Positions 29,549 to 41,365 of a DNA stretch of 64,000 nt are shown piece by piece. Location: the NCBI GenBank assembly GCA_036346225.1, contig JARFIW010000942.1, positions 3,307,001 through 3,371,000 on the forward strand, in the 5' to 3' direction. The stretch is from Platerodrilus igneus (taxonomy: Eukaryota > Arthropoda > Insecta > Coleoptera > Lycidae). The notes under the pieces are model-generated. The model saw only the letters and a program-made list of their open reading frames with translations. It was not told where the DNA came from and did no database searches. Made by a program: the position numbers and the translations under genes. Each line of letters begins with the position of its first letter. The first letter of the stretch is position 1.

Positions 29549-31993
29549 TCATCATCATCATTGAATTTTCACTCCCGGAACTGGTTAGACGCGTACCTGC
29601 ATTGTTTCGTATTCTGAGCTCAACTACATATTTCCATGAAATTCCCACAGTCTGCAGCTTTCACTATCTGCGTGCTATAGTCTGATCTAGGTCCACATCC
29701 ACCGATGTTTTTCCTACATCCGCTTGTTATATAGCCCGCACTATTCCCCAAAAGTGCCTCAGAACATTTTCTGTCCTATTTCTCCTATTTTTTGTTTTCG
29801 ACAGATATCTTTATTCTCCTACTATCTCCACAACTCTTTGTTATTAACTTTATCTGTTCATGTCATTTTCATCTTCATATATCTAAAGCATAACATTCCA
29901 AAAGGCTTCTTCTTTTTCCTGTCTACTTCTCCGACTGTCCCTATTTCATAAACCTACAGTGCTGTGCTCCACACATATGCTTCCAACACTTTTGTCCTTT
30001 TTCTATGTTTGTTGTCTTCGAACATAGCCGCTGCTTTTTCTTGTTAGATACAGTTTGATTCCCTTTCTATTGTTTTGTAAATATATACCCTATTTCACCG
30101 ACATTCAGTGATATGTAAAAGGGGGCGTCGCCGTGGATCAATGTAGTAAGCGTAAGACTACGGATTCCAAGGTCCTGGGTTCGAATCCGACACGGCCGAC
30201 TGCTTGAAAAATGGCAGGTGAGCATTTTTCACAAAAATTACGCCCTCGTTCGGATGAGAGGTTAAATGGAGGTCCCGTGTGTGAGTGTTGTCACGCATGT
30301 TAAAGATCCCTACCTTAGATGGAACGCCAAGGGTTCAGCAAAATTCTAAATTTCCAGGCAACAAAAACTCGCCTCCTGGCCAATGTAGTACCTTTGGGTG
30401 GAGCATTGGAAAAATCACATGTAAGGTATGTAAAGGGATTTAAGCAGCCTGTGACTACCAAGAGTCGTCAACACTAGAACATTTGCAGAATTAATAGTTT
30501 TCAAATAAATCCCATCACACACTCGAAATTAGCTGAAAATTTGCAAAACAACGCCTGTAGTTGCTTATAATAATCATCAGGTTTAATTGCAAGTATTTTT
30601 TTGTCATTAGGTTTTCTGTCTTAGAACTGGTTGAACGCATACTTCCACTGATTTTTATTCTGAGCTAGCCTACACAGTTCCCTAAGATTCCCACTGCCTG
30701 GATACAGCTCGGTTCCCCTTCTATAGTATTGTAAATATATACCCTATTTCACCGATATTCAGTAGTACGCGAAGAGGGTTAAGCATATATTCCTGCATAT
30801 AAGTTCTGTATATATTCTTGCCATCTAACCATTTTCTCTACATTTTTTATAACGACATCTGCTTCCGCGCTCCTTATATTTTTGCTATACGGTTTATATC
30901 TCTAAAATTAATTCTAATTAGTTTGTATGCTTTGTCTGTCTTTCCTATTTCCATCTTAGTTTGTACCTCTTTGCACTTTTCATCAATCCATTGCTCTTTA
31001 GATTTTCTGCATTTGCGAATAATTTCTCATTTTATGGCTTTGTATCTCTGTTTTCAGCTTCTTCCGGTCTGTTTTTGTATTTTCATGTTTCTTCTATTAA
31101 ATTCAGGATATCTTATGTTATCCATGGCTACTTATTTTCTTTTTGTGTATACCCCAGAATATCTCTGGCCGCAATGTCTAAGCTGGATTTATTATTCCAT
31201 TCTCTTTCAACTTCCTTAGTATCAGAAATTTTCCCGATATCTTTCAGCAATTCATTTGACTTTTTTTAAACCTTTTGTGGTCATATGTATGTTTTAGTTT
31301 CTCAAATTCAAAGTGTCTTTTTCTGCTCCTTTTTCTCAAATTTTTAAATTTAAGAGAGGTCTTCATAATTACAATGTTATGGTCAGTGTCTGTATCTTGC
31401 TCCTGGATAGCTTCTACATTCTCCTACTTGATTCCTAAACCGTTGTCTAACAAGAATGTAATCTATTTGATATCTTCTTATATGTCCTGGCATTTTTCAC
31501 GTGTATCCTCTTCTAGCATGATGTTAAAATAATGTGTTTGTGGTGGTTAAATTGTTTTTGTCGCAAAATTTTATCAACCTATTTCTCTTGTCGTTTCTCG
31601 TGCCTAATCTCAATAAATCTACTACCATTCCTTCCCCACCCTTACTTACCACTGCGTAAAAAATCACCGGTAATCATTAAATCTCCATGTTTTTTTACGT
31701 ATCTTAGTATTTCTTCATTATCTTAATAGATTGCTTCCTCCTCTTCCTCGCTGTAGCTAAAAGTGGGCATGTATACTTGAATTATTACTGTATTTACCGG
31801 TTTAGATTCCAATTTAGCCATGAGTACTCTTTCGTTCTTTTGTAGCTAGTTTTCTACGCAGTGTCTTATTTTCTTTCTCGTAACTATCCCTACACTCGAA
31901 TTTCCTTCCTCTGATCCTGTGTGAATTATCCTAAAGTTTCTGCTCTAAAAATCCCCCGCCTCTGGCCGTCGAACATCGCTGATTTCTACTATG
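29549..31993 (-). mobile_element. RTE-like non-LTR retrotransposon, inverted copy with RT deleted
   Basis: Read right to left, the copy begins inside the endonuclease (GISDV near 31955). It continues through the endonuclease and linker to about 30790, then jumps to the 3'-UTR unit at about 30780-30430. A SINE follows, then the RT C-terminal region, and finally the ATGATGATGAG-type tail at 29549-29562. The RT fingers and palm are missing. Long minus-strand coding frames do not survive. The 5' end abuts the unidentified family at 32000. Confidence 0.75.
30123..30426 (+). mobile_element. tRNA-derived SINE, full-length copy
   Basis: The head resembles a tRNA gene: an A-box-like region in GCCGTGGATCAATGTAGTAAG and a perfect B box, GGTTCGAATCC, at about 30179-30189. 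An internal body of about 230 bases follows, including CTCGTTCGGATGAGAGG and CTCACACA-type text in inverse copies. The flanks share TATGTAAA(A/G)GG (about 30112-30122 and 30427-30437), a probable target duplication. Related copies lie at 49415-49700 and 50358-50599, with a scrap at 24358. SINEs are transcribed by RNA polymerase III and copied by LINE machinery; the partner here is unknown. Confidence 0.8.
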
Positions 31994-31999
31994 TCTAAT

Positions 32000-32923
32000 G
32001 CCTACCTTGTTAAGTTTACTTTACGACGGTCAGTTAAAACCCACCCCGTTTTGGTATTTCATTACTTATTTACGTAGATTCTGCTCGAATTCTCCAACAA
32101 CACTTAGTATATTAGACCTTCCTACTATAAGTACGTTTTCTAAGAATTTTCAACTCAAATCGATTTACTTTAAAACGAAAAGTTTACTTTATAATTTAAA
32201 TAGTCGCTATCTTGTTTTGGGTGTCCGCTGGCTTGCTACACATTACTATAGCGAACAATTAAATTCTTATACTGACACGACCGAAAAATTCGTCAAAATA
32301 ATGAATCATACTATTATTTGATAAGCGTGTTTCGAGTTTCTAATCACCTTTGATAACGCGAGGATTAAAGTTCAAACTCTTGTTATAAAATGAATTTTTT
32401 TTTATTCTGCAGCTTGTGCGTATAGGGATTTTTTTACATTACTCGTTCTAGTACTTCAAGAGCGATGCACGTTTTTTTGTTCGACAAGTAGGGGGTACTT
32501 TGAGTGCATTGCTCTTAGCTGTGGACCAAATTGATTTTTTTTAGTACGTCCGACTGTTCTTTGCCACAGACTAACTGCTTTTACTTATAGATCGCCGGTG
32601 CCGTTATGGTAACAGGGTGAATGGATCCCAACTACTGTGGCTATGCTGTGCTGAAGCATTTCCGTTGGCCTGCAAGCTAAGTATTCCGACACGTGCAGAT
32701 ATATAACTTGTTTTCTTTTTGTGTATACCAAGGGAGTATTCCTTGCCGGTGGTTGGTGTAGTTACGTGACACGAAACGTGAAACTGAGGACTATCGTTTT
32801 TGGCTGCGAATCAATATTAGAATCGCTCTACAGGTGCGGTGTACCATTTTTAAACATGCTTGTCAAAACAACGCACACGTTTGTTCTCTTTACTGATTAG
32901 TTAATATACAATATATACAATAT

Positions 32924-32925
<2 letters not shown>
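32000..32925 (+). repeat. Unidentified repeat family X, copy 1, left part
   Basis: It matches 42318-43230 in order and at high similarity, and is the left flank of the gypsy-type insertion. It contains a frame (31998-32321) shared with copy 2, including KPTPFWYF, LRRFCSN-PTT, NFQLKSIY and NLNSRYLVLGVR. I do not recognise the protein. About half of the base differences that I count between the copies in this frame are at third codon positions, which hints at past coding. The right part of this copy resumes at 40440. Confidence 0.65.

Positions 32926-32968
<43 letters not shown>
32925..32968. repeat. (AT)n microsatellite, target of the LTR element
   Basis: Nearly pure AT run directly before the 5' LTR. 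It continues after the 3' LTR at 40416-40440, so the LTR element appears to have integrated into it. Confidence 0.9.
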
Positions 32969-32970
<2 letters not shown>

Positions 32971-35189
32971 CTCATATTTAGACCAGGGTAGAAAATTAAA
33001 TAATCACATCAAATAATTTTAATCACCATGTATAATGAATATTATTAGATAATACGCGTTATTAAAACCGTGAAGCATAAAAATTTATTAGTTTCATTAA
33101 ACATAAGAGATTTAAATCATGTACAAGACGCTTTATATCAAAAGAAGCAGTATTAAAAGCTCTGCGTGTAATGTAATTATTCCTAAACAAATGGAAATTA
33201 CGTGCAAAATTTATCTTAATTAACTCTATTTCAAGTAACCGGTATTGAACAAAACGTACAGATAATATCTATAGAAACTTGTAAAAACCCAATAAAATGC
33301 AAATCCTAGAAGTGTTAGTTAGAAGTAGGATGTTTGAACACACCTGCGGATTTTAAAAGGCAATTTCAGTTTAATTTGTTTAGATAAACATGTCGATTCT
33401 AAGGATATTGGAAACGGTCAGATGCTTTAGCACGAAATACAAAACAGGGTTTATTTAAAAGCTCTGAGAATTAATATTATTTTGAACACCTGCGTAGTTT
33501 AAATATCACGTACGGCGAAAATTGTGTAGATAACAAATGGTTTCAAAGAATCTTGGAGAAACCGGGGCTTAATATTCACGAGAATGTGCGATACGGGGTT
33601 ATTTAACCCAGATAGTCCACATGGACTAAAATATAATCGATAATAAAGAATAACAATTTGCACCAATACGAACAGGTTAGAAAAGGAAAGAGAAAATGCG
33701 TCAAGCAAAGACACATATAGTAAAAGGCGTGATTTAAGCAACGTCACGAGGGTCACAATTGGTTGAAAATAGGATGCAAATATCAGAGGTAGAAACAACA
33801 ATTTTTGTACAAAATTAATTAGTTTTTCTCGGACATGTTTGCGTGCCGTGTGAGAATTTCTGAGATTTAAATGGGGCGAGTGAAAATTTCGTAAAAACCG
33901 ACGCGCGAGCGACGGACTGGGAACATAGAATGAGAAATTCTTAAGAATTGTCTGTTTTGGGGAACAGACCGACAGACAGGCTTTTTGCTATATATACCGG
34001 TGGTAATATGAATTTCGGCCTCTTAGACTTTTGACTATTCGATGCGTTAAAAGCTCTTACATCCGCGACTTGATTCAAGATGTTAAACAGTGCATTTTAG
34101 TTTGATAAAATAATTTAAAATTTTGCTCGTATATTTTAGTGATTCAAAATAGTTTGTTATTTACGTGCTAACATGAATGTACTTCAGTGCACTTAGATAC
34201 AAGGTAATAAAATTTAGTATCACTGTACCAATTAGCAAAATTTACAACGACAAATGTATACACAAAAGTAGGCAGTTTTGGCGTATATTGGTGAAAGACG
34301 CATGAATTTCTTTGCTATTTTTCGGGGGTGTTAATAATTAAATGGTTCAAATACGTGTCTGGATCCACAAAACAAGGGTCAGATATACACAGATGAGTTC
34401 CGGAAAAGCCCAGAAACAACTTTAAATAAATGGTGATGGAGAAAATTTTAAAAGCGTTGAGAATTAGAAGCCGTAAATATAATCCTGTTGGAATGGTGTG
34501 ATTAACTATAGGGACGATGTACATTGAAGCTTCGAGGACAGTAACCTTCAGGTAAATTATACTATTTTGTTTGACATTTTTGTGTGTGTGTTGAATAACT
34601 TTATAATTGATTTACTTTAAATGGACATTAGTGAAATTGTACTAACCATAAAATTTTAATTTTAAGATGAAATTAGCTTGTTTAAGTAGAAAGGGGTATT
34701 TAGTATTGATGTTCGGGAATATGATGAAACTTTGGGTATGTCTTTGAGCTCAATTAAACGAACCTGGTTAATTAACGTAAAGGGGTGGTAGATGCTCCCT
34801 TTATACTCAGACTTCGGTCTGCTTATATTGTTATATTAATTAGTCGGCATCCAACAAGGACTTTAATTCTGGATGCACGTTAAAGTGATAATAAAATTAA
34901 TCTTGAAATTCTTTTTAAAACTGAATTTTATGCTGAAATTTAATTTGAAAATTTAATGTATTCTGAATATTGATGTAAATAGAGTTAACGTTGATGTTTG
35001 TGGCAGGAATGTATTTGTTTTTTTTATAATTGAGGATGAAAGCTATCTAGAGGAGCAGCCGAGGCGATTAACAGAAGAAAATCAACAGACCAGGTAATTC
35101 AAGAGGTTTCACAGCATTCTTGACGCCCAATCTGTGGGGCTCGATTCGAAAAGCGGAGTACCCGGATAGTGGAGGTCCCACAGCATTCT
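32969..35189 (+). repeat. 5' long terminal repeat
   Basis: 2221 bases, from TACTCATATTTAGACC to CCCACAGCATTCT. TATATATACCGG near 33991 is a plausible TATA region, with a TTCGATGCG motif about 50 bases on. Near its end the LTR carries TTGACGCCCAATCTGTGGGG (35118-35137), a diverged duplicate of the primer-binding region that follows the LTR. Confidence 0.95.
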
Positions 35190-35209
35190 TGGCGACCCAA
35201 AAGTGAGGC
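35190..35209 (+). promoter_or_regulatory. Primer-binding site
   Basis: TGGCGACCCAAAAGTGAGGC abuts the 5' LTR end. A TGG start is expected where the CCA end of a tRNA primer pairs. Which tRNA it is I cannot say. Confidence 0.75.
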
Positions 35210-35329
35210 TCGAGTTCCAAATAAAATTTTTTGATTTTATTCCAGGAAACTGGCGATCTGAGAGAGAGAGTTTCTGTGTGTGTATAAATTTAAGAGTATT
35301 TTGAGAGTGTGTGTGAGTGATTAGAACGT

Positions 35330-36642
35330 ATGCAGAGAAAGGAGTGGTTAAGGAGTCAAGGAGTGGAAATTGGAAGTGACGATAGTGCATTGTGTGGGAA
35401 AAATTCGAAAATGGAAGAAGCTGGAGGCAGTAGAGATCAGTCGAGGACGGAATCAGGGGATCAAGGAAACGAGATGATATTGAGAATGTTAGAGAGGATG
35501 AGTGCAGAATCGAATAAGAAATTTGACCAATTAAATCAGGAATTAGGGATAAAATAGAAAAATCGACGAAAGAATTTACAGAATTTAAAATAGTCTTACC
35601 GTGAAAATGGGGAAGTTGAAAATAGGGTTGATAAAATGAGAGGATATTACAGGTCTTCGACAGGAAATGGGACATTTAAGGTCCGAAGTACGCATTTTTG
35701 TGAAGAAGAGATTAATGTAAAATGACTGAAGTAACGGACTCATGTAGGGATCAGTTAGGCAGGGTAGAACGCGAAGTTAGTAGTATTAAATACAACATGT
35801 CAAATTTAACGGGGGATGGTCCCAGATTTTCTACAGGTGGAGTATCATTGGACCAACACATGAAGTTTTATGGCGATAACAGGGTAAATCCACAAATTTT
35901 TATTAATAGTGTAAGAAATCTAGTGGGAAATTTATTTGACGAACAGACTAAACTGAATACGATAAAGGCTTTATTAAAGGACAACGCGGAAGCATGGTAC
36001 AATTTAGTAGGACAGGACATAGACACGTATCAGGACTTTGAAAACAAATTTCTAAAGCACTACTGGAGTGACCACAGACAAGATCAGGTACGAGACGACT
36101 TAATCACAGGGAAATTTAAGGGAGAATTTTCAGGAAGTAGGGAGCAATATGCTATACGCAAGTATAGCATAGCAAAGCAACTGAACCCACCACTGACGGA
36201 CCGACAAATTATTAAGTATTTATCACGACACTTCGAGGTAGACATAAGACAGCACGTAGCACTACAGAACATAGTGGACAGAGAAATGTTTTTGGAATAC
36301 CTGCAGAGGTACGACGACGTAAGTAGTGGACGACCTCGGGATGATGAAGTAAAACAGATCAACACAGTTAGGTTTGACAATAGAAGGGACAACTACGCTA
36401 GACGGGGGAATAGTTACGGATACCAGCGACAGAATTGGGAACAGCGACGACCATATGTTAGGAGTAATAGTTTAGGAAGGGGACCTGCACAGAGACCGGG
36501 ACCTACCAGAATGAATAGTTCACCAGACATGAGCGGGACTGCTAATACAGACACGGAACGAGTGGAAACGCCTAGGACATACGCTGAGGTGACGGCTAGA
36601 CCAGGACCGAGTAGGGAAAACAGACCTGGACAGGATTTTTAG
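35330..36642 (+). pseudogene. gag: gag (capsid) gene of the gypsy-type element
   Basis: The N-terminal frame (35330-35557) reads a charged, coiled-coil-like stretch with MILRMLERMSAESNKKFDQL. A frame break follows, with stops near 35555-35720. The capsid frame then runs from 35722 to a TAG at 36640-36642. It has the Ty3/gypsy capsid pattern: HMKFYGDNRVNPQIFINSVR, KALLKDNAEAWYNLVG, a region of helices, then a basic C-terminus rich in R, Y, P and G. No CCHC zinc knuckle is visible, as in several insect gypsy-group elements. The product would form the particle. The pol frame follows in the -1 frame, but I found no convincing slippery heptamer. Confidence 0.85.
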
Positions 36643-37670
36643 AACGCGACAGACCACAAGATTTCAGTGTAAATGTATATGAACATGCACGTGAATTTTT
36701 CAAAATTGAGGAGGAAGTAGAACCAGAAACTAAGGAAAATTTATGTTTGCCAATTATTAATTTAGAAATTTTTGAGAATAATGTAGAAGTATTACTTGAT
36801 ACAGGGGCAGAGGCGAGTTTAATATCGGAGGAATTCGTTAGCAAAATTAGGGATAAGGTTTGTGATAGAATTATGCCTATAAAGCGTAGCCATTTAGTAG
36901 CTCCAAATAAAAAGAAGTTTGCTGTAGTAAATAGTGTTGTGGTGCTTAGGATAGATATAGGAGGTTTAAGCTGTGAACAGGAGTTTGTAATTGTACCTGG
37001 ACTGAAGTTTCAGAGCATTTTAGGTGTTGACTGTATGATGAAGTTAGGGGTTTTGATAGATATGGAAAAAAAGGTAATAAGGATTAAGGATAGGGTAGTG
37101 CCATGGAAGGGCAGTTATGAAGTCACAGAGGATGACACAGGGTTGAGTATTAATGTAGTAGAGGTAGAAGATGATGAAGGTAAACAGATCAACACAATAA
37201 GATGTCCAGAGGATAGGATAGTAGAGGTTCAAGCTTTAGTACAAAAACATGCAGAAGTAGTGGGGGTAGAAGCAGCATATCAGGAGCAGGTGAAGGCGAA
37301 ATTAAGTAAAGATGGCAAGTTTGTTTTTAATAAAGTAGATTTAAGGGATTCATTCTGGCGGATTCCATTACATAAGAACTCTAGAAGGTACATAGGATTT
37401 TCCATAGAGGGAAAAATCGATAATTGTAAAGTAGTATCGTTTGGTTTGTCGGCAGAAAAGAAAAAAATAGTAAATGAGAAACAGACATGTGTAGAGACTG
37501 AAGAAGAAGCAGTATTTAAGAGTCAGGATAATAGGGATGATAAGTTTATTGTATGTGAGATAACAGGGATGTTAAGTATAGATATAGAAGGGGGAGAAAT
37601 AGGGATGAAGAGTATTAGGATGGTAAGAAGAAAGACTTGGAGGGTCAAGAAGAGAGTTAGATTTAAATAG
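36636..37670 (+). pseudogene. pol: pol gene: protease and RT sliver, internally deleted
   Basis: The frame is open through the end of gag, in -1 phase, and continues to 37670. The protease is clear: VEVLLDTGAEASLIS has the catalytic Asp in DTGA, and an ILGVDCM block stands about 70 residues later. A linker leads to KVDLRDSFWRIPLHKNSRRY, IGFSIEGK and VSFGLS, the beginning of the Ty3/gypsy RT palm (motif A contains the catalytic Asp of VDL). After VSFGLS the sequence becomes lysine- and glutamate-rich with no RT homology, so the polymerase YxDD box, RNase H and integrase are gone. This copy could move only with help from another element. Confidence 0.85.
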
Positions 37671-38130
37671 AATAGGGATAGAATAGGTATATATAGAAGA
37701 GTAGAAGTAAGTGTTTATAGAAAATAAAGCTAGGTATAGGATAAATATGGGAGATAATTAGGAATAGGTTTAGGATGAGAATAAAGAGTAAAAGTAGGAA
37801 GAAAATAAGATAGGTTAAGTGTAGATATTTCATAGAAGATTAGTGGAGAGTTAGGAATAGAGTAAGAGTAGGATAGGTATATAGGATTAGGTAGGGGGAA
37901 GTAAAGTATAGTGAAGATTAGTTAAAAGTTAGGAGGATAGGTATATAGGATGTATATAGGATTAGATGGATGAGTAGGATGAAGTTAGGGATAATTTCAG
38001 TTTATAGAATTAGGTGAGAGTTAGGAATAGGATAGGGATATAGGATAGGTGTAAATATTTTTTTGAATTGGAGATAAGGTAGGTAAGTTAGATAGATAAG
38101 GGTAGAGAGATAGGTAATTTTTTGTAATTT
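37560..38130 (+). repeat. Purine-dominated degenerate repeat region
   Basis: About 570 bases with very few C residues, dominated by GATAGG, TTAGGA and GTAGAAG words (for example AGGATAGGTATATAGGAT). It fills the place where RT, RNase H and integrase should be. It could be a decayed coding region with extreme A/G bias or an expanded repeat. Confidence 0.7.
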
Positions 38131-38184
38131 TTTTTTTGGGCTAAATGCTTAATATTTGCATTCAAATAAGTGGGATTATTTGTA

Positions 38185-38201
38185 TTCAAATAGGGGGAAA
38201 A
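38185..38201 (+). promoter_or_regulatory. Polypurine tract
   Basis: AAATAGGGGGAAAA directly precedes the 3' LTR, the expected primer site for plus-strand DNA synthesis. Confidence 0.8.
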
Positions 38202-40409
38202 TACTCATATTTAGACCAGGGTAGAAAATTAAATAATCACATCAAATAATTTTAATCACCGTGTATAATGAATATTATTAGATAATACGCGTTATTAAAA
38301 CCGTGAAGCATAAAAATTTATTAGTTTCATTAAACATAAGAGATTTAAATCATGTACAAGACGCTTTATATCAAAAGAAGCAGTATTAAAAGCTCTGCGT
38401 GTAATGTAATTATTCCTAAACAAATGGAAATTACGTGCAAAATTTATCTTAATTAACTCTATTTCAAGTAACCGGTATTGAACAAAACGTACAGATAATA
38501 TCTATAGAAACTTGTAAAACCCAATAAAATGCAAATCCTAGAAGTGTTAGTTAGAAGTAGGATGTTTGAACACACCTGCGGATTTTAAAAGGCAATTTCA
38601 GTTTAATTTGTTTAGATAAACATGTCGATTCTAAGGATATTGGAAACGGTCAGATGCTTTAGCACGAAATACAAAACAGGGTTTATTTAAAAGCTCTGAG
38701 AATTAATATTATTTTGAACACCTGCGTAGTTTAAATATCACGTACGGCGAAAATTGTGTAGATAACAAATGGTTTCAAAGAATCTTGGAGAAACCGGGCT
38801 TAATATTCACGAGAATGTGCGATACGGGGTTATTTAACCCAGATAGTCCACATGGACTAAAATATAATCGATAATAAAGAATAACAATTTGCACCAATAC
38901 GAACAGGTTAGAAAAGGAAAGAGAAATGCGTCAAGCAAAGACACATATAGTAAAAGGCGTGATTTAAGCAACGTCACGAGGGTTACAATTGGTTGAAAAT
39001 AGGATGCAAATATCAGAGGTAGAAACAACAATTTTGTACAAAATTAATTAGTTTTTCTCGGACATGTTTGCGTGCCGTGTGAGAATTTCTGATTTTTAAA
39101 TGGGGCGAGTGAAAATTCGTAAAACCGATGCACGAGCGACGGACTGGGAACATAGAATGAGAAATTCTTAAGAATTGTCTGTTTTGGGGAACAGACCGAC
39201 AGACAGGCTTTTGCTATATATACCGGTGGTAATATGAATTTCGGCCTCTTAGACTTTTGACTATTCGATGCGTTAAAAGCTCTTACATCCGCGACTTGAT
39301 TCAAGATGTTAAACAGTGCATTTTAGTTTGATAAAATAATTTAAAATTTTGCTCGTATATTTTAGTGATTCAAAATAGTTTGTTATTTACGTGCTAACAT
39401 GAATGTACTTCAGTGCACTTAGATACAAGGTAATAAAATTTAGTATCACTGTACCAATTAGCAAAATTTACAACGACAAATGTATACACAAAAGTAGGCA
39501 GTTTTGGCGTATATTGGTGAAAGACGCATGAATTTCTTTGCTATTTTTCGGGGGTGTTAATAATTAAATGGTTCAAATACGTGTCTGGATCCACGAAACA
39601 AGGGTCAGATATACACAGATGAGTTCCGGAAAAGCCCAGAAACAACTTTAAATAAATGGTGATGGAGAAATTTTAAAAGCGTTGAGAATTAGAAGCCGTA
39701 AATATAATTCTGTTGGAATGGTGTGATTAACTAAAGGGACGATGTACATTGAAGCTTCGAGGACAGTAACCTTCAGGTAAATTATACTATTTTGTTTGAC
39801 ATTTTTGTGTGTGTGTTGAATAACTTTATAATTGATTTACTTTAAATGGACATTAGTGAAATTGTACTAACCATAAAATTTTAATTTTAAGATGAAATTA
39901 GCTTGTTTAAGTAGAAAGGGGTATTTAGTATTGATGTTCGGGAATATGATGAAACTTTGGGTATGTCTTTGAGCTCAATTAGACGAACCTGGTTAATTAA
40001 CGTAAAGGGGTGGTAGATGCTCCCTTTATACTCAGACTCCGGTCTGCTTATATTGTTATATTAATTAGTCGGCATCCAACAAGGACTTTAATTCTGGATG
40101 CACGTTAAAGTGATAATAAAATTAATCTTGAAATTCTTTTTAAAACTGAATTTTATGCTGAAATTTAATTTGAAAATTTAATGTATTCTGAATATTGATG
40201 TAAATAGAGTTAACGTTGATGTTTGTGGCAGGAATGTATTTGTTTTTTTTTATAATTGAGGATGAAAGCTATCTAGAGGAGCAGCCGAGGCGATTAACAG
40301 AAGAAAATCAACAGACCAGGTAATTCAAGAGGTTTCACAGCATTCTTGACGCCCAATCTGTGGGGCTCGATTCGAAAAGCGGAGTACCCGGATAGTGGAG
40401 GTCTCACAG

Positions 40410-40415
<6 letters not shown>
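38202..40415 (+). repeat. 3' long terminal repeat
   Basis: 2214 bases, matching the 5' LTR from TACTCATATTTAGACC to CACAGCATTCT, with scattered substitutions and single-base indels. Confidence 0.95.

Positions 40416-40441
<26 letters not shown>
40416..40441. repeat. (AT)n microsatellite after 3' LTR
   Basis: Continuation of the AT run at 32925-32968 on the other side of the LTR element. Confidence 0.9.
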
Positions 40442-40454
<13 letters not shown>

Positions 40455-40765
40455 TGCAAAAATGTTTGACAAAAGCTCTCACACGTTTATTTTCTTTACC
40501 GATTAGTTTTTTATGTAAAATACGAGATACGCACTTCGTATCTAAATTACTAAATTGTCCGTATAATATAATTGTTTGCTTTTAAATAGTAATTATTAAT
40601 TTATTTTTTTTGCTACTTTGTATAGAATCTTTTATTTATTCTTGTTGTTAATAGAAACTCGTTGGCGATGTGCTTTTTGGTATTTATGTGAATCCCCCCA
40701 TTCTGTGCGTTTGGTAGTTAGCCTGGTATTTCTACGTTTCTTTCGGCTACGTCTAGGTACATAGC
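40442..40765 (+). repeat. Repeat family X, copy 1, right part
   Basis: It matches 43240-43560 of copy 2, from CAATTGCAAAAATGTTTGAC through GCTACGTCTAGGTAC. With 32000-32925 it forms one copy split by the AT run and LTR element. Confidence 0.8.
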
Positions 40766-41084
40766 ATTTATTTTGACGTCTGGTGTTGTGCTCCGATTTT
40801 GTTTTGAGTAACTTTGACTCCGATTTTGCTTTGTTTAACTTTTGTCCCGATTTTGTTTTAGTTAACGGTTGCTTCGTTTTGGGTTCGCTTAACTTCTGCC
40901 TCGTGTTTGCTTTGCCTCTGGCCTAGGTTTTTGTATACTGCCCAAATTACTACATTATCCACTTTTCTCGGCCTGATGCTACTTATGTTTTCTTCCCTTA
41001 CGTTCGAACTGTTATTTATTTTTTTATTTCGGCTCTTTCGTGTTCCTCACATGGGGATTGATATTCTTTATTTCTTGTGTGGGT
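40766..41084 (+). repeat. Short degenerate tandem repeat in T-rich DNA
   Basis: Around 40790-40910 a 30-35-base unit with CCGATTTTGTTTTG-TTAACTTT recurs about four times with drift. The rest is T-rich, without a gene. This may be the continuation of repeat family X. Confidence 0.55.
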
Positions 41085-41145
41085 CCGGGATTAGAATAGC
41101 CCCACGGTACGACGTGTCTGTCGTAAGAGGCGACTAAAGCGGTCC

Positions 41146-41178
<33 letters not shown>

Positions 41179-41365
41179 TTCTGCTTGGTTCTCTTTTCTT
41201 TCGCTCTCTTCTCGTATTCCAACCCCGTATGGGTCCGGGAATAGATTAGCCCCATGCTACGACCTGCCTGAAGTAAAAGGCGACTAAAGCGGTCCAATAC
41301 AACACACACACACACACAAACACACACATGCACACACTCACACACACATTCACACACACACACGT
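41085..41365 (+). repeat. Duplicated 60-base transposon-like block with (AC)n runs
   Basis: GGGTCCGGGATTAGAATAGC through GGCGACTAAAGCGGTCCAA occurs at 41085-41144 and again, slightly changed, at 41229-41297. Each copy is followed by an AC microsatellite (41145-41176 and 41302-41364). The block resembles 5' regions of insect non-LTR elements, but I cannot name the family with certainty. Confidence 0.6.

Larger units (their letters stand above)
32969..40415 (+). mobile_element. Ty3/gypsy-type LTR retrotransposon, internally deleted
   Basis: The element is 7.4 kb, with 5' LTR 32969-35189 and 3' LTR 38202-40415. The primer-binding region TGGCGACCCAAAAGTGAGGC starts at 35190, directly after the 5' LTR. 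A polypurine tract, ATAGGGGGAAAA, stands directly before the 3' LTR. Both flanks are ATAT, compatible with a 4-base duplication inside an AT microsatellite. Genes in order are gag, protease and a sliver of RT; the rest of RT, RNase H, integrase and any env are deleted. By eye the LTRs differ at only about 20 places over 2.2 kb, so the insertion is young compared with its surroundings. The domain order and DTGA protease support Ty3/gypsy. Confidence 0.9.

Noticed and set aside
30818..31726. Series of Phe/Ser-rich plus-strand frames
   Set aside because: Antisense of the inverted RTE-like endonuclease and linker, which read on the minus strand.
35109..35675. 188-codon minus-strand frame over the LTR/gag leader
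   Set aside because: Antisense of the gypsy leader and gag N-terminus; no family resemblance.
36600..36642. Gag-pol slippery heptamer
   Set aside because: Pol is in the -1 frame, but no X-XXY-YYZ heptamer in the zero frame was found near the gag stop, so no site is annotated.
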